DNA of 64,000 nucleotides from Begonia masoniana (Eukaryota > Streptophyta > Magnoliopsida > Cucurbitales > Begoniaceae), in assembly GCA_022432975.1 (NCBI GenBank), contig CM039503.1:44162655-44226654 (forward strand), written 5' to 3'. The notes below the pieces were generated by a model. The model was not told where the DNA came from. It searched no databases and was given only the letters and a program-made list of their open reading frames with translations. Below are positions 33,787-46,763 of this stretch, one piece after another. Numbering within the stretch: position 1 is the first letter of the stretch; each line of letters begins with the position of its first letter. Both the position numbers and the translations under genes were made by a program.

Positions 33787-36700
33787 TCAAACCTGAGGTA
33801 GATTTTCATCTAATTCGCTTTGTCTAACTTCCTCGTTACTTTTCTCATCATTTTTTATCACCGATTGCGAATGATCAAAACTTTTTCTCTGTTCTGAGAC
33901 TACCACTACTGAAGGTTGCTGTAAAGAGGTGCTTTCCTCTTGATTTGTGGACTCGTCTTTACCAATTACATCAGTTGAATCCACATAAGTTATGCCATAC
34001 TTCAGACCATGTGGTAGTCCTGGACAAACACCCTGAATGGTGCAAAAAAATAAAAGCTTTAATTAATAACACGATCTAGAATTTATAGATAGGTATTTTT
34101 TTTAATCTTTCTATTAACATATCAAGAAATAGAAAAGTATCTTCTACAAGTTTCAAGATGAACTTTTACTTAAATTGCAAAAGAAAACTACAGCAGCCAT
34201 GGCATCAACGAGTAGAGAATAATTTTATGCAACTGAAGCTACCTTAATTAATCCTGATAAAGGGATCGATTTGAGAAAAACGGGAGCTAATGGAACTCCT
34301 GTCTGAATCGCTATAGGAGATCGGCTACCATTACTTTCTTGCACCTCGCTTGTTGAGTTCGTTTTTTGCTGTTCTGGGTTTCCAATTTTACAAAAAGCGT
34401 TCAAATAAGAACAATGCTCCCGTGCTAACGATAACTGGGGGGTTCCAGGGAACAAGTGACCTTCAGTGCTGAAAATATATCTGCCAATGGAAGAAAGTTC
34501 ATATTACTGCAAAAAATATGAAAAGTACTGATTGAGATTTGATATATGTACCGCCAATCACCCAACCAGAAGCGCATAAAACTCACTTGTAAGGACCGTT
34601 TTCAACAATGTTATCTCCACCGGCAGCCAGATCAAAAAGGAGCCACAAGTATTTAACCTAAGTGGATCAGCATGAAAGTAAGGAAATGGAATGTATCACT
34701 AGAAACCAAATTTCATAGTAAAAGATATTCAGGTCAATTATTCTTATCAAAAAAAGAAAAAACATATCGAGGTCAATCGTAAACAATATCAACAGATTTG
34801 GTGCTTACAGTTTCGGCTAAGAAAAAGCTTTCCATGTGATCTTCCTGCTTGTGAAACTCTACATCTGATATATGACAATACCCGCAAGGGCATCGAGCTG
34901 CATACTGCAGGCTTGTGACCATGTCTCGACCAGCATCAAGATATCTAAACAGGAACAACTAGACAAGATCAGAATATTTTTTTAGGCGGATAAGAAAGAT
35001 TTGAAATTGAAAGTGAATGTTATTTTATCTAAACCTTTTAAATTTTTCTTTAGAGGAAAGTAAATAAAATTAAAAAAATTATTTAAATTCTTTTATAAGA
35101 AAACTTTGTATTAAAAATGAATAGTTACAAAAAGCCGAGGAAGGAAAAACTCCATTCGAACAAGGAACAATTAATGAAAAATAATTTTTTATCCATTGAA
35201 AATAACTATATTAAAATAATAACTTTAAAAATATTTATCGATAATAAATTTTAACTCTATCTCATAAATCATCATTTAGAGGTTTATCTACAAAAATAAT
35301 TTTATTTTGATGAAGCCAAGTAGCCTAAAGGTAGATAGATAGAATTCCCAAACTCCAAATTAATTTCATCTTCTTTTAGTGTCTTGCCTCCATAATCTTC
35401 AATGAATTTTTTCAAAAAGGAAAAGTTTAATATATATTGGACGCTTGTGAATCATTTTTCTTAGGGATCTTAAACAATATACTGAAAGGAAACTAAAAGT
35501 TAGCAGAAGAACTACAAATTTTTAGAATATCTGAGCTTACCTGGGATCCCTTGTCGCTTTGTATAGCCAATATGTGCTCTCCATCAACTCGGGACGGAGT
35601 GGATAACTTCTCTGCCCATGCTGGAAACAAAAATATGGAGTTTAAATTATTTATCCACTTCAATTATGGTGCAACCAAAATCTAGAAAGAAAACAATATG
35701 CCATACAAAGCGACATATGAATATATATAAATAATACATAAAGTGTAAGAGAGTTGTGATCAAAAATACAATGTAGACCAACGACTAATAGATGCAAAAT
35801 TTGTTCCTTCAACGTCAAGAATAAGGGTACATGTCTGAGAATAGATAGAAACGTCTGGCAAGAATAATAACAATAATCTGAATGATAAGCATGGAAAAAT
35901 TATATCATGGATTCCAGGACACAAGTAATTAAGCCACCTGAACAGTAAGAGAAGCAAGATTAAAACCCTCCGGAGTGAAACCATATCTCTTCCAGACGCT
36001 AAAGAAGGCAGCATGAGATCGAATTGCAGGATCAATATCACCCGCTAAAACCTTTATACAAAGTAAATAAATTATGTTAACCATAAAGAGATGTAGTAAA
36101 TATTGCATAAATAAAAATAAAAAAGTCAAGTAGAACCTGAAGCCCCGGCCAAAATGCCTGCAAACTGTTGAATAAAGGCCACACGATTGCCGCTGAATCC
36201 ATATTTACCTCAACATACCTTCACGAAATCAAGCGTAACAGCAACATGATAAGTGTAGATAATGAAAAAATAACAGGGAAAAAAAACGTTTAACTACATA
36301 TAGCAGATGACAGGCACAAGGTTTTACCAAGGATCATTGTACAGATAATGCATAGCTGCCCCATAAGCTTCTTGAAATATGAAGAGATACTCCTCATCTC
36401 CAAACAAAAGATAGGCCTGAAAAAACAATTCAATATGAGTGCAAGATAATGAAAAAGAGGCTTGGCAACCTGTATGCTGCTTCGGCCATGCTCATACCTA
36501 ATGACATTGCATAAAATCTCAGCAGTCCTAACAAGGATCTCGTGAAGGAGGATAGAATCAGGGTCACAGTTAGCTACTTTATGAATTACTGCAATCACAA
36601 GTGCTCAACCAAACTAAGATGTTGATTCCTGACCAGAAGTTTAATACCATAAACAGAAGAAAATCCACGATGCGCTCACAGATTCCAAAATAAGGTCATT

Positions 36701-39700
36701 CTAATAAATGCAATATCTAATTTGGTTCCCTTCTTAGAGATAACTACACGGTGCAATATCTCCATTGGGACTATATTTTTCTTTCTGAAGAATTTGTTGA
36801 ACCACTAAAGAAAAAAATGGAAAGCTGAAACAACAATCGGTAGATATCCATGCTGATGCAAATCAAATTACTAACCTTGAGGAGATACTCATAGAAAGAA
36901 TCAATGCTAGTGCCTATTCCAGCATCCTAAAAAATAAACAAAAAAATTAGACAGCAGTAAGTTGGAAGATAGTTTAAGCATAAAAAAGTCAAATATATAG
37001 GTAATAAAGAACTTTTCTGCTCATCCAAGATTTGCATAAAATCTGTATTCCAAAGCCCCATTATAAAGTACCTTATATCCGTACACCAACGCCCACAAAG
37101 AAAATCAAGCCAATCCTGAGGAACGTTACCTTATGTGTCCATTCTCCCGTAAAAACATTGATATGGGCACCAACTAAATTAAGTTTTGAACGGCGTGTCC
37201 AAATCCCCCTCACCGCATTCTTGGTCACTTGTTCAAAAACTGCATTTCCATGTACATGAATTTAAAATTATGAGGGAGACAAGCGCAAAAGTTTAACAAT
37301 GCATACTTTTCCAATGGAGGTGGGAAGAATGATAAAACAAAAATAACAATATACCTTTTATAGGAATTGAAATTTCACTAAAAAGAGGATTAGAATAACA
37401 AAAAAGAAGTTAAATAGAAGCACAAAAAAAGTTTCAATCCTGTGTTTGAGCAGGATTTCATTCACTATGGTTGCAAATATCTATAATCCATAAACCAGGT
37501 TCAGCAACTAGAAAACCCAAAAAGGTTCAGAAGCTTTCTGTTCACCCACATAAGTGGCGCAGACAATATGACTCAAGGAGGACAAAGAAAATTACAAGAG
37601 AAGATGTCAGGCTCAAGTATGCTGAATAAGAGCTTAGCAAGTAAGATATCAAAACTCACTGGGATCGTTGGTCAAATGACTAAGAATGCCGAATTCCAAA
37701 GTCAAGGTTCCACCACCAGCTGTTGATGTTATCTGGGGCAAAAAAGAACATAAACCTTAGATCTATATTCCTCTGTTATTTGACTTATTCTCTAGGCAAT
37801 GATCAAGATATTGATATTATCCACATTTATTATGGCCCACACCCATCTTTAGCAAATCATTTAAGGAACAGAACATAATGAAGAAAAGAAAAAGAATTTT
37901 TGCCTTGCTTTCTCGTTCATCAACTCCATGCATTAGGTTGACAGATCCAAATGGAATTCCTGCATTGGTAAAAGAATTAAATGATTCTACACATTATCAT
38001 AACAATTAAAATGAGGACTTCGTCCAAGTGAGAAATATGATGCCATGACCATCATACATTCATAAAACTTCAAAGAAGTAAATAGTTCCACTTCCCAATA
38101 CATCTGGTTTGCACTATAATTTCTGCAATATATTTAAGACTATAATTCACTTAATTAATCACTTAACACATAAGCCCTTTCCCAAAGCAATAAATTGCAC
38201 TTGTCAAAATGGTAGAGGACTTGTCACAAATCCTAGCTGGTCATAATAGGCAGTGAAACAAAACCTTTGCTAACATACAGCTTAAACAACGCAAACATCA
38301 CAAGAGAAGGGAATATAAAAAAACTCAAATTATCAAATTCGTTTATTATTTAGATATATTTAGCAATCTAAAATTCACATGATATTTCTTCAATGTATTA
38401 CGTTAAGATTTAAAATAGGAAAACCTGTAGGTGTGTCAAAAGCCGGTAACAATCTTCGAGCTAAATCCTCTGCTAAGTTGAGTAATTGATTATCATAAGA
38501 TGGAATTTTCATGCCCTAGAATTAAATAAATAAAAAAATCAACCCCAATTGCCAAAGAAACATAAAACATAAAACCAAAAAAGCAACAACCCCAGATAGA
38601 AGTATAATTAATTCAAAACATCTTTGGTTCTCTTTCTTATTTCTTGGTTGCAAGTTCACATCAGTAGATATAAGGATTTCAGATAGTTAGACGATCACAC
38701 ACATCGTGATAAGTAGGTAACTTCCAAACAGCTGTAAGCCCTATCAGTTTGCTAAGTACCACCAACAACAATTATTTACCCCTCGACTGATTAGTTAGAA
38801 GGAAGCTTTCATATAATCTCAAAATCATTCAAGAAACAAGAGGTAGGTCAATGATCAGAAACAACTACATATGATATCCATGCTTTTTAGATTTTTCACT
38901 GTCTTACATCCATACTGACTTACTTTATGTCATAAAAAATTGTAAGGTAAAAGATTCACATGGTTGGAAAAGAAATTCTTACCGTCGCATAGTCACTTGC
39001 AATTAGATGTGCAGATAGCAAACCACCAAGAATCCGGATGGTAGTCTCAAAAACTGATACCGTCTTATTCTGAAAGATCAATACTAATGAAGTTAACATT
39101 TGTTGAAATATCTTGAAACAAGTGAGGGTAGCTCAAACACATTTAAAAGTGAATGGAGCAAAAACAATAAGGCAGAACAACATTAAAGAATTAGAAATAA
39201 ATATAAAACCGGACCTGGAACATTTTAGGATCTTTTACTCATAACAATGAATGAGAACTTAATGTTTAATTTACAATGCTGGTAGTCTTCTAAAGTTACA
39301 ACTTCAAGTGCAAAGATGGCAACAAACAACTGCTACTTCGTAAAATTTAGGCCTATGATACAGCAAGGAAAGGCGTATTCTTAGCAGGGATGTTTCTAAG
39401 GCAGAACCAAAATTTATTCAATAGACTGTACACGACTTCTGATTAGAGGCAGAGAAAAACACTACCCTGATTTCAACAGTTACAAATTACTGGGCTGAAA
39501 AAAATGCTCCACTGCATCAGAATATACCACACAACCCCACATAATTAAATCACCAATTAACACATACTAGAATTTAAAGAAACAGAAATTATTTCAACTA
39601 ATACTACAGTCTACGTTGCTCAAAGACATATTATGTCGTAACAAATCTTTTAACACTATGGGTGATAGTAATAACATAATGTCAATGAAAAGCTACCATT

Positions 39701-41072
39701 GATTATCTGATTAAAAGTATTTTGGCTTAATGTCAAATTCTAACAGGGTATTCCATGACTCAACTAAAAGTGCATTACTCACTATATCAAACCGAAGATT
39801 TTTACCAATCCATTCAACTGAGGTAGAAAAACGTTCCCGGTCGCCAAGAAGAGCGAGTGTGTCTAACGAGTCAATCTATGCCAATAGAAAATCGATAACA
39901 GTATGTAAGTTCTTTCTCCATAAAGCACTATGACTTTGATATACTCTCTTATTATAAAAGAGGAATAAAAAAAATAAAACAGCATTTTGATTTTTACCAA
40001 CGTCAAGGCATAACCACCAAGTGTATCTTCTCCTTCACATGATAATGGTCTCAATTCATCAAGTGGAAATGCGTGATCCATATATCCATTGAAAGCATGA
40101 TAAAACATTTCGCGTACCTACATTTAGAAAATAAGAAGAGTACCAACTTAAAACTGCTAAATTTTAAGGAGAATAAAAGTTAATTTCGACTTGAAAGTAG
40201 GCAAGTCTTGCATATAGGTGCTACAATATAGCTTTAAACCTCCAACCAATGGCTGTTCTAGAGGTAAAAGTTGGATTTGACATCAATTTGAAAGAAATGT
40301 TCTTCAAATGTCATTAACACTTTAAACTGAGGGCCTTTCTTTATCAGAGATTGTTCATCACTGCTTCCACAGTTATATCATGCAACGAACAGAACAATTA
40401 TACAATAAAAAAAAGTCTCGCTTTTCTAAAATAGATAAAGTCTGGTCTCTTCCAACGCTACCCCAAATTGAAAATTGATAATAGTCTACGAAACGAGGTT
40501 TCAGGAAAAAATCTCAGCTAGTTGACTAAGGAATGCTGACCCTTCTCTCTCTGAGTATGGTTTATGCAAGAATTAAGTCATGTCAAGTAGTTTCTGTAGA
40601 AACGAATTTCAGTAAGAGTGCAGTAAAATTTTAACCTTTAAATTATGTAATAATTTGAAGTTTTAAAAAGGCAAGTTGGAGTTGGGACTTCGCCAGTTAA
40701 TTATAGATCAACATGAACTGTAATGATACAAAATGGAATCCTTTGAGCCGTTTCAACAACAGAAAACGACACGATAATTCTGCCAGGGACTAAAACGGGA
40801 AATACAGGAATTCAACATAAGACGCCAAAACAGATCAATGAAAACTCCGTGAAGAAGACAGACTAGAGTTAAAAAACGAACAATTCCTCGCATTTTTCCT
40901 TCATGTGAATTCAGCAACAGAGACTGGTTAAAGGATAAAGTACCTCGTCTCTGAGCTGTATGGCTTCTTGTGTAGTGACGCCGTCGGCGTGAGCTCCCGA
41001 TAAGAAAGTGCCGGAAAAAGCGAAAAGCGAGAGGTAGAGAAGATGAATCAGATGTTTATGAGGAGAATCCAT
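33787..41072 (-). CDS. MNS4: GH47 alpha-mannosidase MNS4-like (EDEM), 17 exons
   Basis: Class I alpha-1,2-mannosidase-like protein that trims N-glycans of misfolded glycoproteins for ER-associated degradation. Exons in transcription order: 40944-41072, 39998-40117, 39783-39875, 38983-39069, 38425-38515, 37904-37959, 37660-37732, 37130-37239, 36876-36926, 36328-36416, 36137-36218, 35938-36051, 35541-35620, 34809-34944, 34587-34657, 34243-34480, 33787-34032. Phases agree throughout and give 621 residues, close to Arabidopsis MNS4. A signal peptide spans about residues 1-29 ([19 protein letters not shown]). GH47 motifs: [103 protein letters not shown] and [10 protein letters not shown] (calcium-site Thr). 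The tail is acidic and low-complexity. All introns are GT-AG except intron 6, which starts with GC. The gene appears intact. Confidence 0.95.
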
Positions 41073-41345
41073 CGGAATCACCCCCTTGAAATTATACGTC
41101 TTTCTCGTTTTCCTAGTCGGCGCCGGCGGTGGAAAGCTCTACAATCATCTGCCTTTCCCAAGGTCTCTTGTTAGCTCCGAGTGGCCATGGAAAGAAGTGT
41201 CAGACAGAGTTAACGACCGGCAACACAATGAAAGAGAGATTTATGTTTTTGGATTAACATTAGATTTTTAATACGTGTGGGTAACCAGTAGATTTTTGCC
41301 ACGTATACGGCCAGTTCTCTCCTATTGGCCAATATTGTTATAAAG
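41073..41345 (-). promoter_or_regulatory. MNS4 5' untranslated region and promoter
   Basis: Minus-strand upstream sequence of MNS4. An ACGTGGC core lies at 41299-41305, and ATTGG and CCAAT boxes in both orientations lie at 41324-41333. ACGT cores and CCAAT boxes are parts of plant unfolded-protein-response elements, which would suit an ERAD gene, but the spacing does not match a full ERSE (CCAAT-N9-CCACG). This is only suggestive. Confidence 0.3.
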
Positions 41346-42300
41346 ATGATCTTTCATTTATTTTAGACCAAATTAATTAGAAAAGGCCAAATAAAATACT
41401 TCAATACAGATGCCATGTAGAGACTAAGGGATAAAAGGACTCCCATACAAGATATGATTATTTCGATTTTTCACACCAAGTTCAATCAATCGAGTCATTT
41501 GATGCGATTCAAATTAAACTGAGTCGAGTTTAGAGTTACACAAATATAGAATTTTGTGAGCAATTAGATTTTTAAGTTTTTATTTTAAACAAATAACTCC
41601 TTAAATTTAGAGACATTAATATTTAAGATCATGATGTAAAATGCGTCTTTAAAGAAATTATATTTTTATCATGAGATCTTTTATAGTAAGTGCTTTCCAT
41701 ATAAAAAAAACCTTCTGATAGAAAAGTTTTGGCAATTTTAACAATTGTAAAAAAGAAACTAAGTTGAAAAATTCAATATCCAGAATCGCCAATATTGTTG
41801 TTTTATTGGAAACTATTTCTCTCTGAAAATCAACCAATAAAGAACGTTATATAAACAAAAACGTAATTTCTTTAATGAAACTTATAAAGATGAAGACTTA
41901 ATTGCTAACACTCTTAGACTCAAAGAGTTGTTTGTCTAAAAGTAAAGTTTAAAAAATTACTTGCTATTTGCCCTCAAGTTTACTAATTTAACCAAATTTT
42001 GTTAAGAAATTTTGTCAACTCAACTTTTGCTTGACACAAGTTAAACGAGTGGATCTCTCCGGTCCTGCTTTAATGAGATGAGTAGAAATTACATACCATA
42101 GTTTTGTTGATTTTTAATCTGATGGAAGCTTGGGTCACAACCTCAATGAACACTTGACATTATATTAAAAAATAATATTTATTATAGAAAATATTGATTT
42201 ACTAAATGCATTTATTAACTAAATCAATAATAGTACTAGTATGAACATTTAATCTAAAGATTAACTCAATGGTTTCCTTTCATCAATAGCAATTGAATAA
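41346..42300. other. AT-rich intergenic sequence
   Basis: No coding frame, repeat or element terminus recognised between the MNS4 promoter and the LTR at 42301. Confidence 0.5.
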
Positions 42301-42612
42301 TGATGCAGGCAGCAAAATTAAAATAAAAAATATAATCGAAGAGGGGGAAGAAGAGAATAAAGAGTATAGCCAAGAAGAAAGAAGAGAGAAAACTAGAAAG
42401 AAAAGGGGATTGGAAAATAGCAACACACTGCAATTCAATTCATAATCATCAACTTCTCACAAAGTTACAATGCAACAATTTAAATAGGAAAATTCAACAT
42501 TAGAAGTTTGAAAGACAAGACACTAATAAACCATTAAATACATAACAGAAAATCACACAATACTAAAAACTATAATAATAAATTACCATAATAATAAATG
42601 ATGTCCACATCA
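42301..42612 (-). repeat. 3' LTR of MIQ copy 1
   Basis: 312 bp. In minus orientation it starts TGATGTGGACATCATTTATT and ends CCTGCCTGCATCA, matching the other three MIQ LTRs over their whole length. Confidence 0.85.
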
Positions 42613-42669
42613 ACTCTCCTGGAGTAAGAGAAACCACCCAGTCAAGTTGAAAAACCCATAGTACAACAA

Positions 42670-43430
42670 CTAATCAACCTCCCAACCATAAGTTAAGCAG
42701 CTGAACAACCTTCTGTCGACGTCCACAAACCTATGCAACCGGAGACCTGGATCGAAAATCTTTAGAATTGTCCCATGATTTAGTAAAGAAAGATCTTGAT
42801 GATTTCGGAATAGCTCCAATAGGTTTGGATCCAAATGCTGAAGTGTCTCTTTGCAAATCCACGTAGAATCACTGTTTGGTTGATCTATCCAATGGACAAG
42901 GAAGCACTGGACCTCACCTTCATTAGTAAATACTATAGCCTCAATTTTATCCTCACGTGTTGTGATAGGACATATTAGAAAAACAGTGTTAGTAGGAGAA
43001 AAATCAATATATGGAGGAAGAAAATGATCAACATATGGTTTAAAATAGCATTTATAAGCTACGAGGTCGTCGACATTAAAATCACGAGTTGTCATTGCTC
43101 TTAATCTTGTTTGCAAAATGATTGCAGATGACCGTAGACTTAGGTAAGATTTTCTTGCTCGATATTGTCTGAAATGCTTCTGAATTCATAAAGCTTCTGC
43201 TTCTCTTCGCATTTGCTCATATATTTTACGAGCTAATATACCTCTAGAAAATGATTGGAGTTGAATGGCAGCTTCATGCAATGCAACGAATTTTTTGCGA
43301 GAGATATATGTACGAATTTGTCTTTGAATAATTCTGGCTGCATTTCCAAGTACTTCCCTTCTTTTCGCATCCAAAGAAGCCATTTGACTGGCTCTTAAGA
43401 AGACCATAGTTTCACAAGAGTCAACATGAG
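42670..43430 (-). pseudogene. MIQ copy 1: myosin XI IQ neck fused to chromodomain
   Basis: Upstream half (43430-43110): VFLRASQMASLDAKRREVLG, then IIQRQIRTYISRK, LQSFSRGILARKIY, IQKHFRQYRARKSY and LQTRLRAMTTRD, which are four consecutive IQ motifs of the plant myosin XI lever arm. Downstream half (43116-42670): FNVDDLVAYK, then KIEAIVFTNEGEVQCFLVHW and STWICKETLQ, a chromodomain of the Ty3 integrase tail. Eight codons (ILDEQM region) are missing compared with copies 2 and 3. One stop (TGA) replaces the Arg codon before IQ 3. In full myosins the IQ motifs bind calmodulin-type light chains; the role in this chimera is unknown. Confidence 0.8.
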
Positions 43431-43459
43431 TTTTCTCTTCCTCAACCTTAGCTTGATTG

Positions 43460-44625
43460 TGTAGGATCGTGATTGTCTAAAAGGGGGCGGGGGGGTGGGT
43501 GAATTAGAAATTACTTGCCCTAATTAAATTTTATGCAAAGCAAATTAGGTTTATATGATCTTCTCTCTTTGTGTGAAAATACTTAAATAAACGCGGACAA
43601 GCAGTCAAGCCAAAGTAAAAGAGAGAGAGAAATAATGACACCAGAGGTTTTAACGTGGTTCGGCTAATCCTGCCTACATCCACGCTCCAAGGCTCCCCCT
43701 TGAAGATTTTTCCCTTTTCCTCACGAGAAAACTAGATCGAACTTTTTGGGCGTCGATCTACTGCCTTTTACACTTTGATTGACCTTCACGGGCGTCAATC
43801 ACAGCCTTACAACTTTTACAAGATAGATGTATTGAGCACAAATGCTACACTCTCTCAAAGAGATAAATATCAAGTTCTAGGACAGAGAGAGAGGTATACA
43901 GACCTTTTGCTAAAAAGGCTCGTAGGAGTATACTGTTACTGTTCAATAGATTGACAAAAAGTTTTTCTCCTGAGCTTTGTTCTTCCTTTTATACTCTGTC
44001 TGTAATCTGCCTCTTATCCAGAGAGGTCCTAGTCTCCGTACAAAAAATATGACCGTTGGAGAGCTTTCATTCACAGAAAACCTAGTCATTGTGTTCTGGA
44101 GTCACTATCGCTTACGGTCTTTAAAGTCTGGACGATTGAGTCTTTGGACCAATGAGCTCGGATGAATGTGTCTTCCATTGTCGTGGACAACTGCGTCTGT
44201 CATTAGTGTGGATGACTGCGTCTTTCATTTGCGTGGACGACAGCGTCTGTCATTAGTGTGGACGACTGCATCTTTCATTTGCGTGGACGACAGTGCCTGT
44301 CATTAGTGGACGACTACGTCTTTCATTTGCGTGGACGACAACGTCTATCTTTCGCGTGGACGGCTGAGTTTATCTTTCGCGTGGAAGACTGAGTTTATCT
44401 TTCACGTGGACGACTGTGTCTATATCTGTTTTATTTCACATGGACAACTGACTGTGGACTAATAAACATTTAACCAAAATTCGTTAAAAAAACGTAATAC
44501 CCTTTTCAAAGGGCATTTTCAGATAAATACAATTTATAGTATAATCCAATATCATGTTAATCATAATCATCCACATTAAACATAATCATAAAAAATATAG
44601 TTACTTAAACGCATTTAAGCTAACA
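43460..44625 (-). repeat. 3' LTR of the Sirevirus-like element
   Basis: 1166 bp, TGTAGGATCGTG on the plus-strand left side and CATTTAAGCTAACA on the right. It includes the GTGGACGAC repeat cluster at 44160-44460 and a G-rich run (GGGGGCGGGGGGGTGGG) near 43482. It differs from the 5' LTR by substitutions and small indels, so the insertion is not brand new. Confidence 0.9.
44160..44460 (-). repeat. GTGGACGAC repeat cluster in the 3' LTR
   Basis: Tandem-like array of GCGTGGACGACAGCGTCTGT and GTGGACGACTGCGTCTTTCA variants; the matching array is at 52440-52790 in the 5' LTR. The reverse complement gives the TCGTCCA core seen at 2590-2965. Confidence 0.85.
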
Positions 44626-44906
44626 AACTCTCCTTTTTTTATGATGACAAATATATATAATGATTAACAATTTTCTCCCCCATAAAATAAGTAATCTCAG
44701 AATGATAATTAACTTCTTTAACTCCCCCATACTCTATGCATGCAACCAAAATAAATAATCTTCATCTTTATCAGTCACATATTTATCTCTCCCTTTGACA
44801 TTATCAAAAATAAAAAGAAGATAAATAACGCATGACATTCAGCACAACACAGAGAAAAGCAAAGATCAGAATAATAAAAAAGATGCGATCAGACAAAAGA
44901 GTTCGG

Positions 44907-46763
44907 CTAGTTATCAGGGGAGGAGTAATTATCCCAGCCAATGAGAGCCCCTAATTGATCAAGAAAATAATCCTGGACAGGAGAGGAAGGGGATTCCGTC
45001 GGAGGATTAATGGCCTCAGCAGCAGTATCTGCAGGACAGGGAGCTGGCTGGTCAACAATAATTGGAGCAACAGAAGGAGTGGGACTAGCTGCACCAATGT
45101 TCTCAACATTTTCATCAAGGGCCAAATCAGCAGGAGTTGACTGACCATCACCTCGGTGCAAAAGAGTGTCAATGTCTGCAACACGAGTGAGAATCCTATG
45201 ACTATCTCGTTGCAATTGGGTTGCCAGAAGATTTGTTTGGAATCTCACAGAATCAATGACATCATCAAGAGCTTTACTATGATTTGTTTCCAACAAATCA
45301 ATGCATTTGGTGACACCATCAAGAGCAGAACTGAGAGTGGATTCCACTTGATTAAGGCGAGTATGGAGTCCTGGAATATCATCCCGAGTAACGGTGGGGG
45401 CTTCGAGATAGTTAAGTCGGGAGAGAACAAAAGCCTCAAGGTGATCTAGTCGGGAAAGATACATAGAATGAAAGGACTCAAGACCAGTCCCGAGACTTGC
45501 AATACTTGCCCATAGCTTATTGTATTGGTCCTCAGAAATAGAAGGCCTTACTGAAGGAGTGGGGCGACTTGTACTCCTAGAAGGAGCACGAGTTGGCACT
45601 GGAGGCACTGGAGTTAGAGAGGGAGCACGAATTGGACTGAGTGGTCGGGGGAGATCAGCTTGGACTAGTGGAAGAGCAGGATCACTGAAAGGTTCTGGAG
45701 GGTGGATTTGATCATGACCAAGCTCTTCAGGAGCTTGAAGGAGAAGAACTGGTGGTGGTAGAGGGGCAAGGACATGAAGACGAATGTCATCTGGAGAACT
45801 ATCTTCCTTGTCTTCTACAATCAACAGGTGCCTTGTAACTTTGCCTTGACCAGCTTTCTCAAACGCTTTCTCAACCAACACACCTTCAGCATCTCGTGTG
45901 ATCCCCATTCTAGACAAGGTGGAGGATGAGAAAAAGTCAGATTTCTTTAAGGATAAGAGTTTGTCTGACTCCGGAAATCTAACTCCAAACCGATTGAAAA
46001 TCTTCATAAGCAGAAGATTGTAAGGCAGGAACTTGGATGCATTACATACGACTTGAAGCATTCTGTTTAACACTATGTATCCAATATGAAAGGGTTCACC
46101 TCTGAAAAACTGTCCAAGAAAGAAGAGATACATGCCACTAACATGATCTCTATGACCCTCTACGGGCAAAATATTGTAATGGATCATTTGGTGAAACACT
46201 CTGGCCCTAAGGTTCAAGTCCTTACTTTTCAGCTGTAGGGGAGAGCGATTGGGATCCTTGGCAATCAGTTTGACTAACTCCTTGCCCGCAGGCTTAGCAA
46301 GAAATGACGGAGTCGTTGTTGCCATAAAGTATCTGCGAGATCCATTTAAAAAATCACAGCAGAGAATATCATGCATCATTTCCTGAGTGAGTTCAATATG
46401 TCGTCCATAGACATAACTCCTGAGAATAAAGGGTCTTGTAGAATGTTCTAGGTTGGCATAAAACATTCTAATGGAGGGTTCACAATAAGGGGCTTCAGAA
46501 TCAAACAGCCCGATTAATCCCAATCGTAAAAAAGATTTTTCAAAATCTAAGCCAGCGAAATCGCGAAAATTTATTCCTCGAGAACAAATAATAGGTTTGA
46601 ATTCAAAATCTTCATAATACCTATTAAAAGCCGCTTGATTAATGAACCCATGGCTCGACCAGACAAGAGGAGGAGGAACAGAAACAGATTGAGCACCTGC
46701 CGGATGAGAAGTCTTTTGTTTCTTCCTCGAGAAAACTTGGGGTGTGCGTGAGGAAGATGCCAT
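44907..46763 (-). CDS. accessory ORF of Sirevirus-like element, putative plant transposon protein domain
   Basis: Uninterrupted frame of 618 codons located between RNase H and the 3' LTR, the position of the env-like ORF in Sireviruses. Residues 1-20 carry a basic patch (FSRKKQK). Residues about 50-320 hold the domain annotated in plants as putative plant transposon protein: RMFYANLEHSTRPFILRSYV, GRHIELTQEMMHDIL, KSKDLNLRARVFHQMIHYNI, HRDHVSGMYLFFLGQFFRGE and RFGVRFPESDKL. Residues about 335-415 are proline-rich, 420-560 look coiled-coil prone with repeated L/S heptads, and the C-terminus is acidic. No transmembrane helix or signal peptide is evident. It is the only intact retroelement frame in the window. 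The same domain is found decayed in the MULE at 21420-22592. Function is unknown. Confidence 0.8.
   Translation of the reverse strand: MASSSRTPQVFSRKKQKTSHPAGAQSVSVPPPLVWSSHGFINQAAFNRYYEDFEFKPIICSRGINFRDFAGLDFEKSFLRLGLIGLFDSEAPYCEPSIRMFYANLEHSTRPFILRSYVYGRHIELTQEMMHDILCCDFLNGSRRYFMATTTPSFLAKPAGKELVKLIAKDPNRSPLQLKSKDLNLRARVFHQMIHYNILPVEGHRDHVSGMYLFFLGQFFRGEPFHIGYIVLNRMLQVVCNASKFLPYNLLLMKIFNRFGVRFPESDKLLSLKKSDFFSSSTLSRMGITRDAEGVLVEKAFEKAGQGKVTRHLLIVEDKEDSSPDDIRLHVLAPLPPPVLLLQAPEELGHDQIHPPEPFSDPALPLVQADLPRPLSPIRAPSLTPVPPVPTRAPSRSTSRPTPSVRPSISEDQYNKLWASIASLGTGLESFHSMYLSRLDHLEAFVLSRLNYLEAPTVTRDDIPGLHTRLNQVESTLSSALDGVTKCIDLLETNHSKALDDVIDSVRFQTNLLATQLQRDSHRILTRVADIDTLLHRGDGQSTPADLALDENVENIGAASPTPSVAPIIVDQPAPCPADTAAEAINPPTESPSSPVQDYFLDQLGALIGWDNYSSPDN

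Noticed and set aside
43186..43430. A host myosin gene
   Set aside because: Only the neck with IQ motifs is present, without motor, coiled coil or globular tail, and the same block recurs between identical LTRs elsewhere in the window.
44955..45711. Plus-strand frames opposite the accessory ORF
   Set aside because: Shadows of the long minus-strand frame; no motif and lower coding quality.
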